A DNA stretch of 11,881 nucleotides from JAUWNP01 sp034430655 (GTDB lineage Bacteria > Chloroflexota > Anaerolineae > B4-G1), in the NCBI GenBank assembly GCA_034430655.1, contig DAOUEC010000246.1, positions 1-11,881 of the forward strand. Reading direction: 5' to 3'. Shown here in pieces: positions 1 to 6,135 of the stretch. How positions within the stretch are numbered: the first letter of the stretch is position 1; the number at the start of each line of letters is the position of its first letter. The notes under the pieces were generated by a model. The model searched no databases, was not told the DNA's origin, and was given only the letters and a program-made list of their open reading frames with translations. The position numbers were made by a program, and so were the translations under genes.

Positions 1-13
1 GCTGGTACCACGA

Positions 14-106
14 AGTGCGTTGAAAACGCACTGGCGGAACCTGTTTCCAACAGGTTTTGAGTATCAGCGGGGCGTTTCAACGCTCCGCGTGGTGGCGGTA
101 GGCCGC
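14..106. repeat. Cluster of tandem hairpins (palindromic repeat element)
   Basis: Three strong hairpins follow each other: an 8-bp stem 14-21/25-32, an 8-bp stem 38-45/49-56, and a 10-bp stem with one mismatch 67-76/79-88. A weaker GCGG/CCGC stem lies at 95-98/103-106. The first three share a tip of the form GTT, two or three bases, AAC, although their lower stems differ. Centres are about 24 to 30 bp apart. No convincing gene lies here; the reading frames crossing it resemble nothing. It ends 40 bp upstream of the pyrF promoter. It could be a REP-like mobile palindrome cluster, a structured RNA or the tail of an upstream unit; the sequence alone does not decide. Confidence 0.6.
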
Positions 107-145
107 TCTGTCCCCAGCGTGATACGCTCACCGGCCGGCTGCGGC

Positions 146-174
146 TTGACACTTCCTCTCGTTTGCGGTATACT
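146..174 (+). promoter_or_regulatory. Sigma-70-type promoter of pyrF-pyrE-pyrD
   Basis: A perfect -35 box TTGACA (146-151) and a -10 box TATACT (169-174) are separated by 17 bp. Transcription should begin at about 181-183. The start is thus practically on the ATG at 183, leaving about 118 nt of RNA before the end of the intrinsic terminator at 300. Confidence 0.85.
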
Positions 175-182
175 GCTGCCCG

Positions 183-1316
183 ATGTCTGGAGAACGGCTC
201 ACAGCCAATCCGCAGCAACGGCACACACGGGGAGGTTGCACCCCTCCCCGCTCGAAGCATTTTCCCCGACCTTTGGACTCCCGTCCAGAGGTCTTTTTTT
301 ATGCCACACCAACCATCCAACCAACCAACAAACTAACCAACAAACTAACGACCGCCCAACAAACCAACAACTCCTGGCTCTGCATCGGTCTCGATCCAGT
401 GATGGGACGGTTGCCCAAGGCCGTGCTGGCTTCCGAAAACCCCCTGCTCGCCTTCGGCCGCGCCATCGTCGAGGCCACCGCCGACCTGGCCTGCGCCTAC
501 AAGCCCAACCTGGGCTTCTGGCTGGCCGAGGGGCCCGCGGGCCTGCGCGCGCTCCAGGACCTCATCGCCAGCATCCCCGACCACCTGCCCGTCATCCTCG
601 ACGGCAAGTTCGGCGACGTGGGGCACACCGCCGCCGCCTATGCCCGCGCCGCGTTCGAGACGCTGGGCGTGGACGCGGTCACGGCCAATCCATATCTGGG
701 ACTGGACGCACTGCGCCCATTCCTGTCCAGCGAAGGGCACGGGGCCTTCCTCCTGGCCCGCACCTCCAACCCCTCCGCCCCCGACCTGCAGGACCTGCTG
801 GTGCACCGGCCTGAAAGCACGGGGGCTGGAAACCCTCACCCCAGCCCTCCCCCACGAGAGGAGGTGCACCGGCCTGAAAGAGCCGGTGCTGGAAACCCTC
901 ACCCCAGCCCTCCCCCACGAGGGGAGGTGCACCGGCCTGAAAGAGCCGGTGCTGGAAACCCCCACCCCATTTACGGCGGTGCCCTTTACGAGGAGGTGGC
1001 CCGGCTGGCAGTGCGGTGGGACGCCGGACACCCGGGCACCTGCGGCCTGGTCGTCGGGGCCACCTACCCCGAAGAACTGGCCCGCCTGCGGGAACTTGCC
1101 CCCGATTTGCCGTTCCTCATCCCCGGCGTCGGCACGCAGGGCGGGAGCCTGGAAGCGGCCGTAGCCCACGGCCCCACCGCTGGCGGCCTGGGCCCGGTCA
1201 TCAACTCCTCGCGCTCCATCCTCTACGCCTCCTCGGGTCCCGACTTTGCCGGGGCCGCCCGTGCTGCCGCCCTCAACCTGCGCGACCGCATCAACCAACT
1301 GCAAACCCAGCAATGA
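183..1316 (+). CDS. pyrF: Orotidine 5'-phosphate decarboxylase, type 2, with in-frame repeat insertion
   Basis: The enzyme decarboxylates OMP to UMP, the last step of de novo pyrimidine synthesis, in the cytosol. Numbering from the ATG at 183, it shows LCIGLDP (66-72), the catalytic DGKFGDVGHT (140-149, Lys142), NPYLG (169-173), the phosphate-binding PGVGTQGG (314-321) and NSSRSI with Arg344. Residues about 207-262 are 2.7 copies of a 21-residue repeat placed between DLQDLL and YGGALYEEVA, where the family normally continues directly. The start is uncertain. The only in-frame start codon before the catalytic region is ATG 183, which lies at the predicted transcription start and would make the attenuator part of the coding region. 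ATG 301 has a better ribosome site (AGAGG, 9 nt gap) but meets TAA at 334 in this assembly. The gene identity is secure; the N-terminus and full activity are not. Confidence 0.9.
   Translation: MSGERLTANPQQRHTRGGCTPPRSKHFPRPLDSRPEVFFYATPTIQPTNKLTNKLTTAQQTNNSWLCIGLDPVMGRLPKAVLASENPLLAFGRAIVEATADLACAYKPNLGFWLAEGPAGLRALQDLIASIPDHLPVILDGKFGDVGHTAAAYARAAFETLGVDAVTANPYLGLDALRPFLSSEGHGAFLLARTSNPSAPDLQDLLVHRPESTGAGNPHPSPPPREEVHRPERAGAGNPHPSPPPRGEVHRPERAGAGNPHPIYGGALYEEVARLAVRWDAGHPGTCGLVVGATYPEELARLRELAPDLPFLIPGVGTQGGSLEAAVAHGPTAGGLGPVINSSRSILYASSGPDFAGAARAAALNLRDRINQLQTQQ
185..250 (+). promoter_or_regulatory. pyr leader: candidate antiterminator and upstream hairpin
   Basis: An 8-bp hairpin (228-235 with 243-250, loop TTGCACC) lies upstream of the terminator and contains GGGAGGTTGCA, loosely like the GAGGYU core of PyrR-binding RNA hairpins. 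Two segments could compete with the terminator: GTCTGGAG at 185-192 can pair with 271-278 (8 pairs, three of them G-U), and 231-237 can pair with 268-274 (three G-U or U-G pairs). The hairpins are seen directly. The regulatory reading is inferred from position in front of pyr genes. No pyrR gene is visible in this window. Confidence 0.4.
268..300 (+). terminator. Intrinsic terminator in the pyr leader (attenuator)
   Basis: An 11-bp stem (268-278 with 283-293, one G-U pair) closed by TCCC is followed directly by seven T (294-300). It lies between the promoter and the PyrF catalytic region, so it should act as an attenuator rather than an end-of-operon terminator. Its 3' arm contains AGAGG (287-291), which is correctly placed as a ribosome binding site for the ATG at 301. 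The same hairpin could therefore affect both transcription and translation initiation. Which signal opens it (PyrR with UMP, UTP-dependent pausing, or leader translation) cannot be read from sequence. Confidence 0.85.
309..348 (+). repeat. CCAA tetranucleotide tract at the pyrF 5' end
   Basis: Ten 4-nt units resemble CCAA (CCAA, CCAT, three CCAA, then CAAA and CTAA variants), including a perfect 12-bp tandem copy at 325-336 and 337-348. The tract lies between ATG 301 and the conserved start of PyrF. Each unit gained or lost shifts the frame. One extra unit before 334 would bring ATG 301 into the PyrF frame and bypass the TAA. Confidence 0.8.
800..968 (+). repeat. 63-nt tandem palindromic repeat inside pyrF
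   Basis: GGTGCACCGG begins units at 800, 863 and 926, an exact period of 63 nt (21 codons); the third unit is cut short near 968. Each full unit can fold into two hairpins, for example 866-873 with 882-889 and 909-915 with 921-927. The encoded unit is rich in Pro, His, Arg and Gly and looks disordered. Unit length divisible by three and absence of stops keep pyrF open. The copies are nearly identical; the first differs most. Confidence 0.95.
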
Positions 1317-1339
1317 ACGTCCGCTCTTGCCCCTTACTC

Positions 1340-1403
1340 CTTGTCTCCTTGTCCCCTTGTCCCCTTGTCCCCTTGTCCCCCCATCCCCTTATCTCTTTAC
1401 CCA
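1340..1403 (+). repeat. Octamer CTTGTCCC tandem repeat between pyrF and pyrE
   Basis: Five 8-nt units (1340-1379; the first is CTTGTCTC, four are CTTGTCCC) continue as degenerate copies to about 1403. The tract fills most of the pyrF-pyrE gap and ends just before the pyrE ribosome binding site. It is pyrimidine-only except for G and so should be weakly structured in the mRNA. No promoter or terminator is evident inside it. Confidence 0.85.
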
Positions 1404-1416
1404 TGGAGGATAACTG

Positions 1417-2007
1417 ATGCCCGGAGACCCTCTCGCTGTCCATCTCTTCAATGCCGGCTGCATCCAGTTCGGCACCTTCACCCTCAAATCCGGCCTCACT
1501 TCCCCCATCTACGTGGACCTGCGACTGCTGGTGAGCCACCCGCCGCTCCTACGCCAGGTGGCCCAGGCGATGGCCGAGGTGGCCCGTGGGCTCGCGTTCG
1601 ACCGCATCGCCGCCATTCCCTACGCGGGCCTGCCCATCGGGGTAGCGCTGGCGCTGGAACTGGGCCGGCCGCTCATCTACCCCCGCCGCGAGGTCAAGGC
1701 CCACGGCACCCGCCGCGCCATCGAGGGTGCTTTCGAGCCGGGGGAGACGGCGCTCCTGGTGGACGATCTCATCACCCGGGGGGACAGCAAACTGGAGACC
1801 ACCCGGCCGCTGGAGGCAGCCGGGCTCACCGTGCACGACGTGCTCGTGCTGCTAGACCGGGAACAGGGTGGCGCGGAGTACCTGGCCCGGCGCGGCTACC
1901 GCTTGCACGCCGTCCTCCGGCTGACTGAGGTTCTGGACGCGCTGCGGGAATCCACCCGCATCACGCCTGAGCAGTACGCCCAAGTCCTGGCCTATCTGCA
2001 CGAATAG
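1417..2007 (+). CDS. pyrE: Orotate phosphoribosyltransferase
   Basis: The enzyme joins orotate to PRPP to give OMP, the substrate of PyrF encoded just upstream. The 196-residue product has the expected family length. The PRPP-binding signature lies at residues 112-125 (ALLVDDLITRGDSK) and the flexible catalytic-loop region at 88-97 with Lys94 and His96 (YPRREVKAHG). An N-terminal segment FGTFTLKSGLTSPIYVDLR carries the usual orotate-side Lys/Ser. Start ATG 1417 has a strong ribosome site GGAGGA (1405-1410) with a 6-nt gap. The gene lies 100 bp after pyrF on the same strand, with no terminator visible between them, so co-transcription is likely. Confidence 0.95.
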   Translation: MPGDPLAVHLFNAGCIQFGTFTLKSGLTSPIYVDLRLLVSHPPLLRQVAQAMAEVARGLAFDRIAAIPYAGLPIGVALALELGRPLIYPRREVKAHGTRRAIEGAFEPGETALLVDDLITRGDSKLETTRPLEAAGLTVHDVLVLLDREQGGAEYLARRGYRLHAVLRLTEVLDALRESTRITPEQYAQVLAYLHE

Positions 2008-2008
2008 C

Positions 2009-2117
2009 ACACGGATTAACACAGATGAAACGGATTCTCACGGATTTTTTATCTTTATCTGTGTACATCCGTGTGATCCGTGTTGCTTGTGCTGAGTTTA
2101 ATCGAAGCAATCCGTGT
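2009..2117. repeat. Palindromic ATCCGTG-type repeat between pyrE and pyrD
   Basis: A 17-bp left arm at 2010-2026 is complementary, with two mismatches, to 2057-2073. Further ATCCGTGT copies follow at 2076-2083 and 2110-2117, and ACGGATT occurs inside the loop. The element starts one base after the pyrE stop codon and fills nearly the whole gap to pyrD. A similar ACGGATTAA occurs upstream of pyrK (6113-6121). It looks like a dispersed palindromic repeat rather than an intrinsic terminator, since the T-run lies in the loop and not after the stem. Confidence 0.7.
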
Positions 2118-2144
2118 CCCATTTATGGCTGGCTTAGCGGTTAC

Positions 2145-2158
2145 AATTCGTAATTCGA
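2145..2158 (+). repeat. AATTCG heptamer pair abutting the pyrD start
   Basis: AATTCGT (2145-2151) and AATTCGA (2152-2158) form a two-copy heptamer whose last base is the A of the pyrD ATG. It is related to the AATTCGC heptamer array inside pyrK (6644-6692). Confidence 0.6.
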
Positions 2159-3114
2159 TGAATGTGCCCGACTTGACTGTCAATCTGTGCGGGGTCACCC
2201 TGTCCAATCCCACTATCCTGGCCTCGGGCATCCTGGGGCTGACCCACGAGATATTGGTGCGCGTGGCGCGGGCCGGCGCAGGGGCCGTCACCACCAAATC
2301 GTGCAGCCTCAAGCCGCGCCCCGGCTACCCCAACCCGACGGTACTGGACTGGGGGCCGGGGCTGATCAACGCCGTGGGCCTCTCCAACCCCGGCGTCGAG
2401 GTGATGGTGGAGGAGATCCGCGCCGCGAAGGAGAGACTGGCCCCGCCTGTGGTGAGCCCAGCCGAACCACCGGGAGTGCCGGTCATCGCCAGCATCTTCG
2501 CCGACACCATCTACGACTTCGGCACCGTGGCCCGCTTCGTCTCCGAAGCCGAACCCGACCTCATCGAGGTCAACATCTCCTGCCCCAACATAGACGACCG
2601 CTACCAGCAGATGTTCGCCGCCGACTCCTACGTCGCGGCCCAGGTCACACGCCGGGTGAAGCAGAACACCGCCGTCCCGGTGCTGGTGAAACTTTCGCCC
2701 AACGTGACCGACATAGTGGAAGTGGCGCAAGCGGTGGTGGAGGCTGGCGCCGACGGCATCACCGCCATCAACAGCCTGGGGCCGGGGCTGATCCTGGACG
2801 TGGAGACTGGCCGCCCGGTGCTATCCCACGGGACGGGCGGCATCAGTGGCCCTGGCATACGCCCCATCGCCGTGCGCTGCGTGCGCGACTTATGCCGGGC
2901 GGTGGACGTGCCGGTGGTGGCGGTGGGAGGGGTGACGACCGGGCGGGACGTGGTGGAGATGATCCTGGTGGGTGCCACCGCCGTCGGCATCGGCTCGGCC
3001 GTCCACTACCGGGGGATGGAGGTCTTCCGGGAGGTGTGCGGGGAACTGCGGGACTATATGGAGCGGCACGGGTACGGGAGACTGGGGGAGTTCCGAGGAA
3101 GAGCGGTGGGATAG
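2158..3114 (+). CDS. pyrD: Dihydroorotate dehydrogenase, class 1B catalytic subunit
   Basis: This FMN enzyme oxidises dihydroorotate to orotate; in class 1B it works as a heterotetramer with the FAD and iron-sulfur subunit PyrK, also encoded here. In the 318-residue product Lys47 (TTKSCS), the catalytic base Cys142 (NISCPN), Lys178 (VKLSPN) and the FMN phosphate-binding GGISGPG (227-233) and GGVTTGRDV (257-265) with GATAVGIGSA are all present. Start ATG 2158 matches the usual N-terminus of the family but has no Shine-Dalgarno sequence. It is abutted by two heptamers, AATTCGT and AATTCGA. ATG 2125 is in frame as well and equally lacks a ribosome site. The gene probably belongs to the pyrFE transcript. 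The stop codon runs directly into a TTGG tract. Confidence 0.95.
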   Translation: MNVPDLTVNLCGVTLSNPTILASGILGLTHEILVRVARAGAGAVTTKSCSLKPRPGYPNPTVLDWGPGLINAVGLSNPGVEVMVEEIRAAKERLAPPVVSPAEPPGVPVIASIFADTIYDFGTVARFVSEAEPDLIEVNISCPNIDDRYQQMFAADSYVAAQVTRRVKQNTAVPVLVKLSPNVTDIVEVAQAVVEAGADGITAINSLGPGLILDVETGRPVLSHGTGGISGPGIRPIAVRCVRDLCRAVDVPVVAVGGVTTGRDVVEMILVGATAVGIGSAVHYRGMEVFREVCGELRDYMERHGYGRLGEFRGRAVG

Positions 3115-3150
3115 TTGGTTGGTTGGTTGGTTGGCTGGTTAGTTGGTTGG
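3115..3150 (+). repeat. TTGG tetranucleotide tract after pyrD
   Basis: Five perfect TTGG units (3115-3134) are followed by CTGG, TTAG and two more TTGG, beginning on the base after the pyrD stop. It is the reverse complement type of the CCAA tract at 309-348; segment 3114-3134 complements 309-329 at 20 of 21 positions. Confidence 0.9.
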
Positions 3151-3174
3151 TTGATGTCCCAGGACAGTTGGAAG

Positions 3175-3190
3175 CCGCAACTTGTTGCGG
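3175..3190. terminator. Possible hairpin between convergent pyrD and STAND gene
   Basis: A 6-bp stem, CCGCAA (3175-3180) with TTGCGG (3185-3190), sits in the convergent gap. It has no U-run on either side, so it is at best a weak bidirectional terminator. No better terminator is visible between 3115 and 3221. Confidence 0.2.
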
Positions 3191-3221
3191 TGCTGGGTGC
3201 TGGATGCTGGTCACTGGTGAC

Positions 3222-5975
3222 CTATGGCTCCAGCCAGCGGCGGATTTGCTCCTGCAGTTCCTCCGGCAGGCCGGAGAGGGCCTCCTGGGACGGGAAACCG
3301 AACAGTAGCCGCTCCAGCGCGTCGGCCAGTTTGCGCAAGGCTGCATCCGGTGCGTCCTTGAGAGAAGCAATGATTTGCTCCGTTGTGCGGCCAGCTTGTG
3401 CATCCCCCGCACGGGCGGCGGCGATGAGGCGGATTAGGTCCTCCAGGGTGATAGCCTGGCCCCCCGGTGGTCCCTTTCCCTCCACCTGAGCGATAGCCTG
3501 CTCCACCCGCACCGCCCAGTTGGCAAGCCCCAGACGGCGGAAGCCCGCCAGCGCCTCTTGAAGAAGCGGTAGCCCCTCCCCCCGCCGGCCGGTCTGGGTC
3601 AGGAGAGAGCCCAGTTTCATCTGGTAGACTGCAATCCCCATCGGATCGCCGAGCGTTCGGGTGAGTTCCAACCCGTTCTGCAGCAGCCGCTCCGCCTCCT
3701 CGTACTCCCCGCGATTCATCAGCAGGTCCGCCAGGCTCGACTGCGTCACCGCCACCCCCCGCGGGTCGCCCAGCACCTCTTCAAACGCCTTCAGGCTGGC
3801 CCGCAGCCATTCCACCGCCAGCCGCGGATGGCGCACCCGCGCCACGACGTCCAGCCGATCCGCGTAGGCGACCACCAACTCCACCTGCGCATCCTCCCGC
3901 CTGCACAGCCAGTCGAGCGCTGCCATGGCGTTGGGCAACTTATAGGTATCTCCGGCCCATTGGGCGATGTTGTCCACCCCATATTGGCCCGCCTCGGGCA
4001 GGAATACCTCGGCATGGTGCAGCCGGAAGGCAACGCCGTCCTCGGGGGCGGGCGGGTAGAGGTCTCGCAGGCAGGCGCGGAACAACGGGTGCAGGTCGTA
4101 GCGACCGTCGTACCGCCGCACCAGGTTGCGCCCCACCAGCCCATCCAGCAGGTCCTCGAAAGCCAGCCGCGCCCGTCGCTCCTCCGGCGCCAGTCCCCTC
4201 AGCGGGCCAGCGGGCACGTCCTCCCCGCTCACTGTGTACTGAAGCGCACGGCGGGCGGCTCCGCCCACGAAGACGGTCAGCGCCTGCAATGCCCGTAGCC
4301 CCTCCCGGCGCAGCGTCTCGTCCGGCGTGCGTTTCGGGTCCAACAGGTCCTCCACCATCTTCCCCGCCAGTCGCCCCACTGCCTCCTGCACGTCTTTCTG
4401 CGGCTCTAGTTTGCGCAGGACAAAGAGCGCATCCCTCCAGTCGCGGGTGCCGAAGACCTTGCCGACGCCCAAGCGGATCATCTCCGGATGGAAGGCGGCC
4501 ACCTCCGCCAGGTCGAGCAAACTCGCCAGCCAGCCCACCGGCAAACGCTCCAGCGCGGCGAAGCGTGCCAGGGCCTCTACCCTCTCCCGCTCCCGCCTCC
4601 CCACCTGCCGCTCGGGTATCTGCTCCCACACACCCTTTTCCATCACCTCGTTGAAGACCAGTCGCAGCGCATCGGCCTCCGCCAGGTCAGTCAGGCGGAT
4701 GCAGGTGGTACGGATGAGTTCGTCCAGCGGGGGCTTCTCGTGGGGCCGCAGCGTGACCAGCGCCAATGAGCGGCCGGACTGGGGATTGATCTGCCGCAGG
4801 AAAGCCGCCAGTTGGGCCGCCTGCGCCCGGCTCAGGTCCTCCAGGTTGTCCAGGATGAGCAGGCCAGGGCGGGCCGGGTCGTTCAGCGCAGCCAGGGCCG
4901 CCAGTTCTCGCTGCCGGCGGTCCTTCGGCAACGGCCCCAGGTCGTAGGCCACCGCCACCGCGCTATAGACGTCCTCCAAAGAGAACTGGCCCGCCCGGTC
5001 GCGCGCGGTGACGAAGGCGACCCGGTTGCCGAAGCGGTAACCCTCGCGAGCGGCGGCGGCCAGCGCCAGCGCGGTCTTGCCGATGCCCCCCACACCTGTC
5101 AGGCCAAAGACAGCGTGCCGGGGAGCGCGCATCCAGGTCGCCAGCGCCACCCGCTTCTCCCCCCGCCCCACGAAGCGGCTCACCATGTCCCAGTCGGGCA
5201 GCGGCGGCTGTGCGGCCAGGAAGAGAGGGCCTCCGCCGCGTTGCTCGTGCGGTGGCTCCAGGCGCGTATCAGGGTCGCCCACCAGGTGGAGGATGGCTGC
5301 CCGCTCCTCGCCGAAGCGACGGTAGAGGGACATCAGGTCAGGCTGCTGCCCCTTCATCTGCTTGAGGAGAGTCACGACGTAGGGATGGGCCAGCGCGCGC
5401 AGAGTATCGTCGGAGACGTAGGCGTCCACCAGCGCGGTCTGTGCCTCCTCCAGCGCCTCCCCCGCCGGAGCGCACCGCGCCAGCGCGCCGTAGAAGGCCC
5501 GCGCCAGGATGCAGGATTCGGCCCCCACGTCCGTCTCCAGCGCCAGGCCGCCAGGGGAGCCGTGGCAGACGAAGTGGGCCACCTGGTAGGTAGTGTGCTC
5601 GCTTTCACCGGCGGCCAGCGCAGCGCGGAGTTGTCCGGACGTCGGCGGGGTCAGGCGCACCACGGCCCAGGCGGGGGCCTCGCCGGTGACGGCGTCGGCG
5701 GCCCGCTGGACGCCGCCAGCCAGCGCTCGCCATTCGGCCCACACGTTGAGGGGCGCGCCGGGGGATGTGCCTTCCCGTGGGCCAGTGGCCGGCGCGGCGA
5801 TGACGGCCAGCATGCGCAGGTAGCGGCGGAACTGGGGCAGCGCGGTGGCCTGGGCTGCGGTGAGGTAAACCCGGTTGTAGTCGCCGGTGATGACGACGCT
5901 GTGGACCACGTCGCCGCCCACGGCGATGCCTGCGTGAGCAGTGGCACCACTGCGCAGAGGGGCTGCGTCGGACAT
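3222..5975 (-). CDS. STAND NTPase with degenerate CHAT domain and TPR repeats
   Basis: The 917-residue product is a signalling ATPase of the AP/NB-ARC/NACHT type. A short N-terminal tag (20-38, GDVVHSVVITGDYNRVYL) recalls the beta-hairpin tags in front of many bacterial STAND effectors. Residues about 55-205 resemble a CHAT protease: the HFVCHG motif with His138 and a terminal FYGALA...ALEEAQ helix are present. About 60 residues that normally carry the nucleophile-bearing VVLxxC strand are missing. The NTPase has Walker A GLTGVGGIGKT (291-301), Walker B LLILDNLED (372-380) and sensor-like VTLRPHEK. A winged-helix-like segment and TPR-like helices (about 740-830) follow. ATG 5975 has AAGGAGG 5 nt upstream, and a strong promoter. 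Such proteins often act in defence or regulated proteolysis; the partner is unknown. Its place between pyrD and pyrK suggests insertion. There is no signal peptide. Confidence 0.88.
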   Translation of the reverse strand: MSDAAPLRSGATAHAGIAVGGDVVHSVVITGDYNRVYLTAAQATALPQFRRYLRMLAVIAAPATGPREGTSPGAPLNVWAEWRALAGGVQRAADAVTGEAPAWAVVRLTPPTSGQLRAALAAGESEHTTYQVAHFVCHGSPGGLALETDVGAESCILARAFYGALARCAPAGEALEEAQTALVDAYVSDDTLRALAHPYVVTLLKQMKGQQPDLMSLYRRFGEERAAILHLVGDPDTRLEPPHEQRGGGPLFLAAQPPLPDWDMVSRFVGRGEKRVALATWMRAPRHAVFGLTGVGGIGKTALALAAAAREGYRFGNRVAFVTARDRAGQFSLEDVYSAVAVAYDLGPLPKDRRQRELAALAALNDPARPGLLILDNLEDLSRAQAAQLAAFLRQINPQSGRSLALVTLRPHEKPPLDELIRTTCIRLTDLAEADALRLVFNEVMEKGVWEQIPERQVGRRERERVEALARFAALERLPVGWLASLLDLAEVAAFHPEMIRLGVGKVFGTRDWRDALFVLRKLEPQKDVQEAVGRLAGKMVEDLLDPKRTPDETLRREGLRALQALTVFVGGAARRALQYTVSGEDVPAGPLRGLAPEERRARLAFEDLLDGLVGRNLVRRYDGRYDLHPLFRACLRDLYPPAPEDGVAFRLHHAEVFLPEAGQYGVDNIAQWAGDTYKLPNAMAALDWLCRREDAQVELVVAYADRLDVVARVRHPRLAVEWLRASLKAFEEVLGDPRGVAVTQSSLADLLMNRGEYEEAERLLQNGLELTRTLGDPMGIAVYQMKLGSLLTQTGRRGEGLPLLQEALAGFRRLGLANWAVRVEQAIAQVEGKGPPGGQAITLEDLIRLIAAARAGDAQAGRTTEQIIASLKDAPDAALRKLADALERLLFGFPSQEALSGLPEELQEQIRRWLEP

Positions 5976-6012
5976 TCGGGCCTCCTTCGTTGAGAGCGGG
6001 ACGGTTGCCTCA

Positions 6013-6040
6013 ATTATACTCACGGGGCAGACGGTGTCAA
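6013..6040 (-). promoter_or_regulatory. Consensus promoter of the STAND gene
   Basis: Read on the minus strand, TTGACA (6040-6035) and TATAAT (6018-6013) are both perfect and separated by 16 bp. Predicted transcription start is near 6006, giving a leader of about 30 nt with AAGGAGG at 5987-5981. Confidence 0.85.
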
Positions 6041-6044
6041 ACGC

Positions 6045-6071
6045 GGGGCGGGACTTTTCAGAACCCGCCCC
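6045..6071. promoter_or_regulatory. Inverted repeat between divergent STAND and pyrK genes
   Basis: GGGGCGGG (6045-6052) and CCCGCCCC (6064-6071) form an 8-bp inverted repeat with an 11-bp centre. It lies just upstream of the STAND -35 box and overlaps the proposed pyrK -35 region, a position suitable for an operator controlling both genes. No regulator is identified. Confidence 0.35.
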
Positions 6072-6083
6072 CTGTGGTACACT
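6055..6083 (+). promoter_or_regulatory. Weak candidate promoter of pyrK
   Basis: TTTTCA (6055-6060) and TACACT (6078-6083), four of six matches each, are spaced by 17 bp. pyrK needs a promoter of its own because the preceding gene is divergent, but these boxes are poor compared with the other promoters in the window. Confidence 0.35.
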
Positions 6084-6135
6084 TGGCGGAGAACGCGGAT
6101 TGCAGGACAGCAACGGATTAAGAAGGAACCAACAA

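Noticed and set aside
301..336. Programmed -1 frameshift from ATG 301 into pyrF
   Set aside because: No X XXY YYZ slippery heptamer is present before the TAA at 334; repeat-length change is a simpler explanation.
20..814. 264-codon + strand ORF over the first hairpins and leader
   Set aside because: It runs through hairpins, promoter and terminator and then becomes Arg/Pro-rich frame-shifted pyrF sequence.
800..968. CRISPR array
   Set aside because: The 63-nt units are contiguous without unique spacers and lie inside pyrF.
345..1313. 322-codon ORF on the - strand opposite pyrF
   Set aside because: No recognisable motif and no promoter or ribosome site; it is an antisense shadow of pyrF.
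1403..1417. Short leader peptide MEDN before pyrE
   Set aside because: The ATG overlaps the pyrE ribosome site itself; four codons with no ribosome site of their own are probably chance.
2187..3308. 373-codon + strand ORF overlapping pyrD
   Set aside because: Low-complexity Gly/Arg translation in the wrong frame of pyrD, ending in the TTGG tract.
4812..5993. 393-codon ORF on the + strand opposite the STAND gene
   Set aside because: Its translation shows no family resemblance; high GC leaves the antisense frames open, and the minus-strand gene has clear motifs, ribosome site and promoter.
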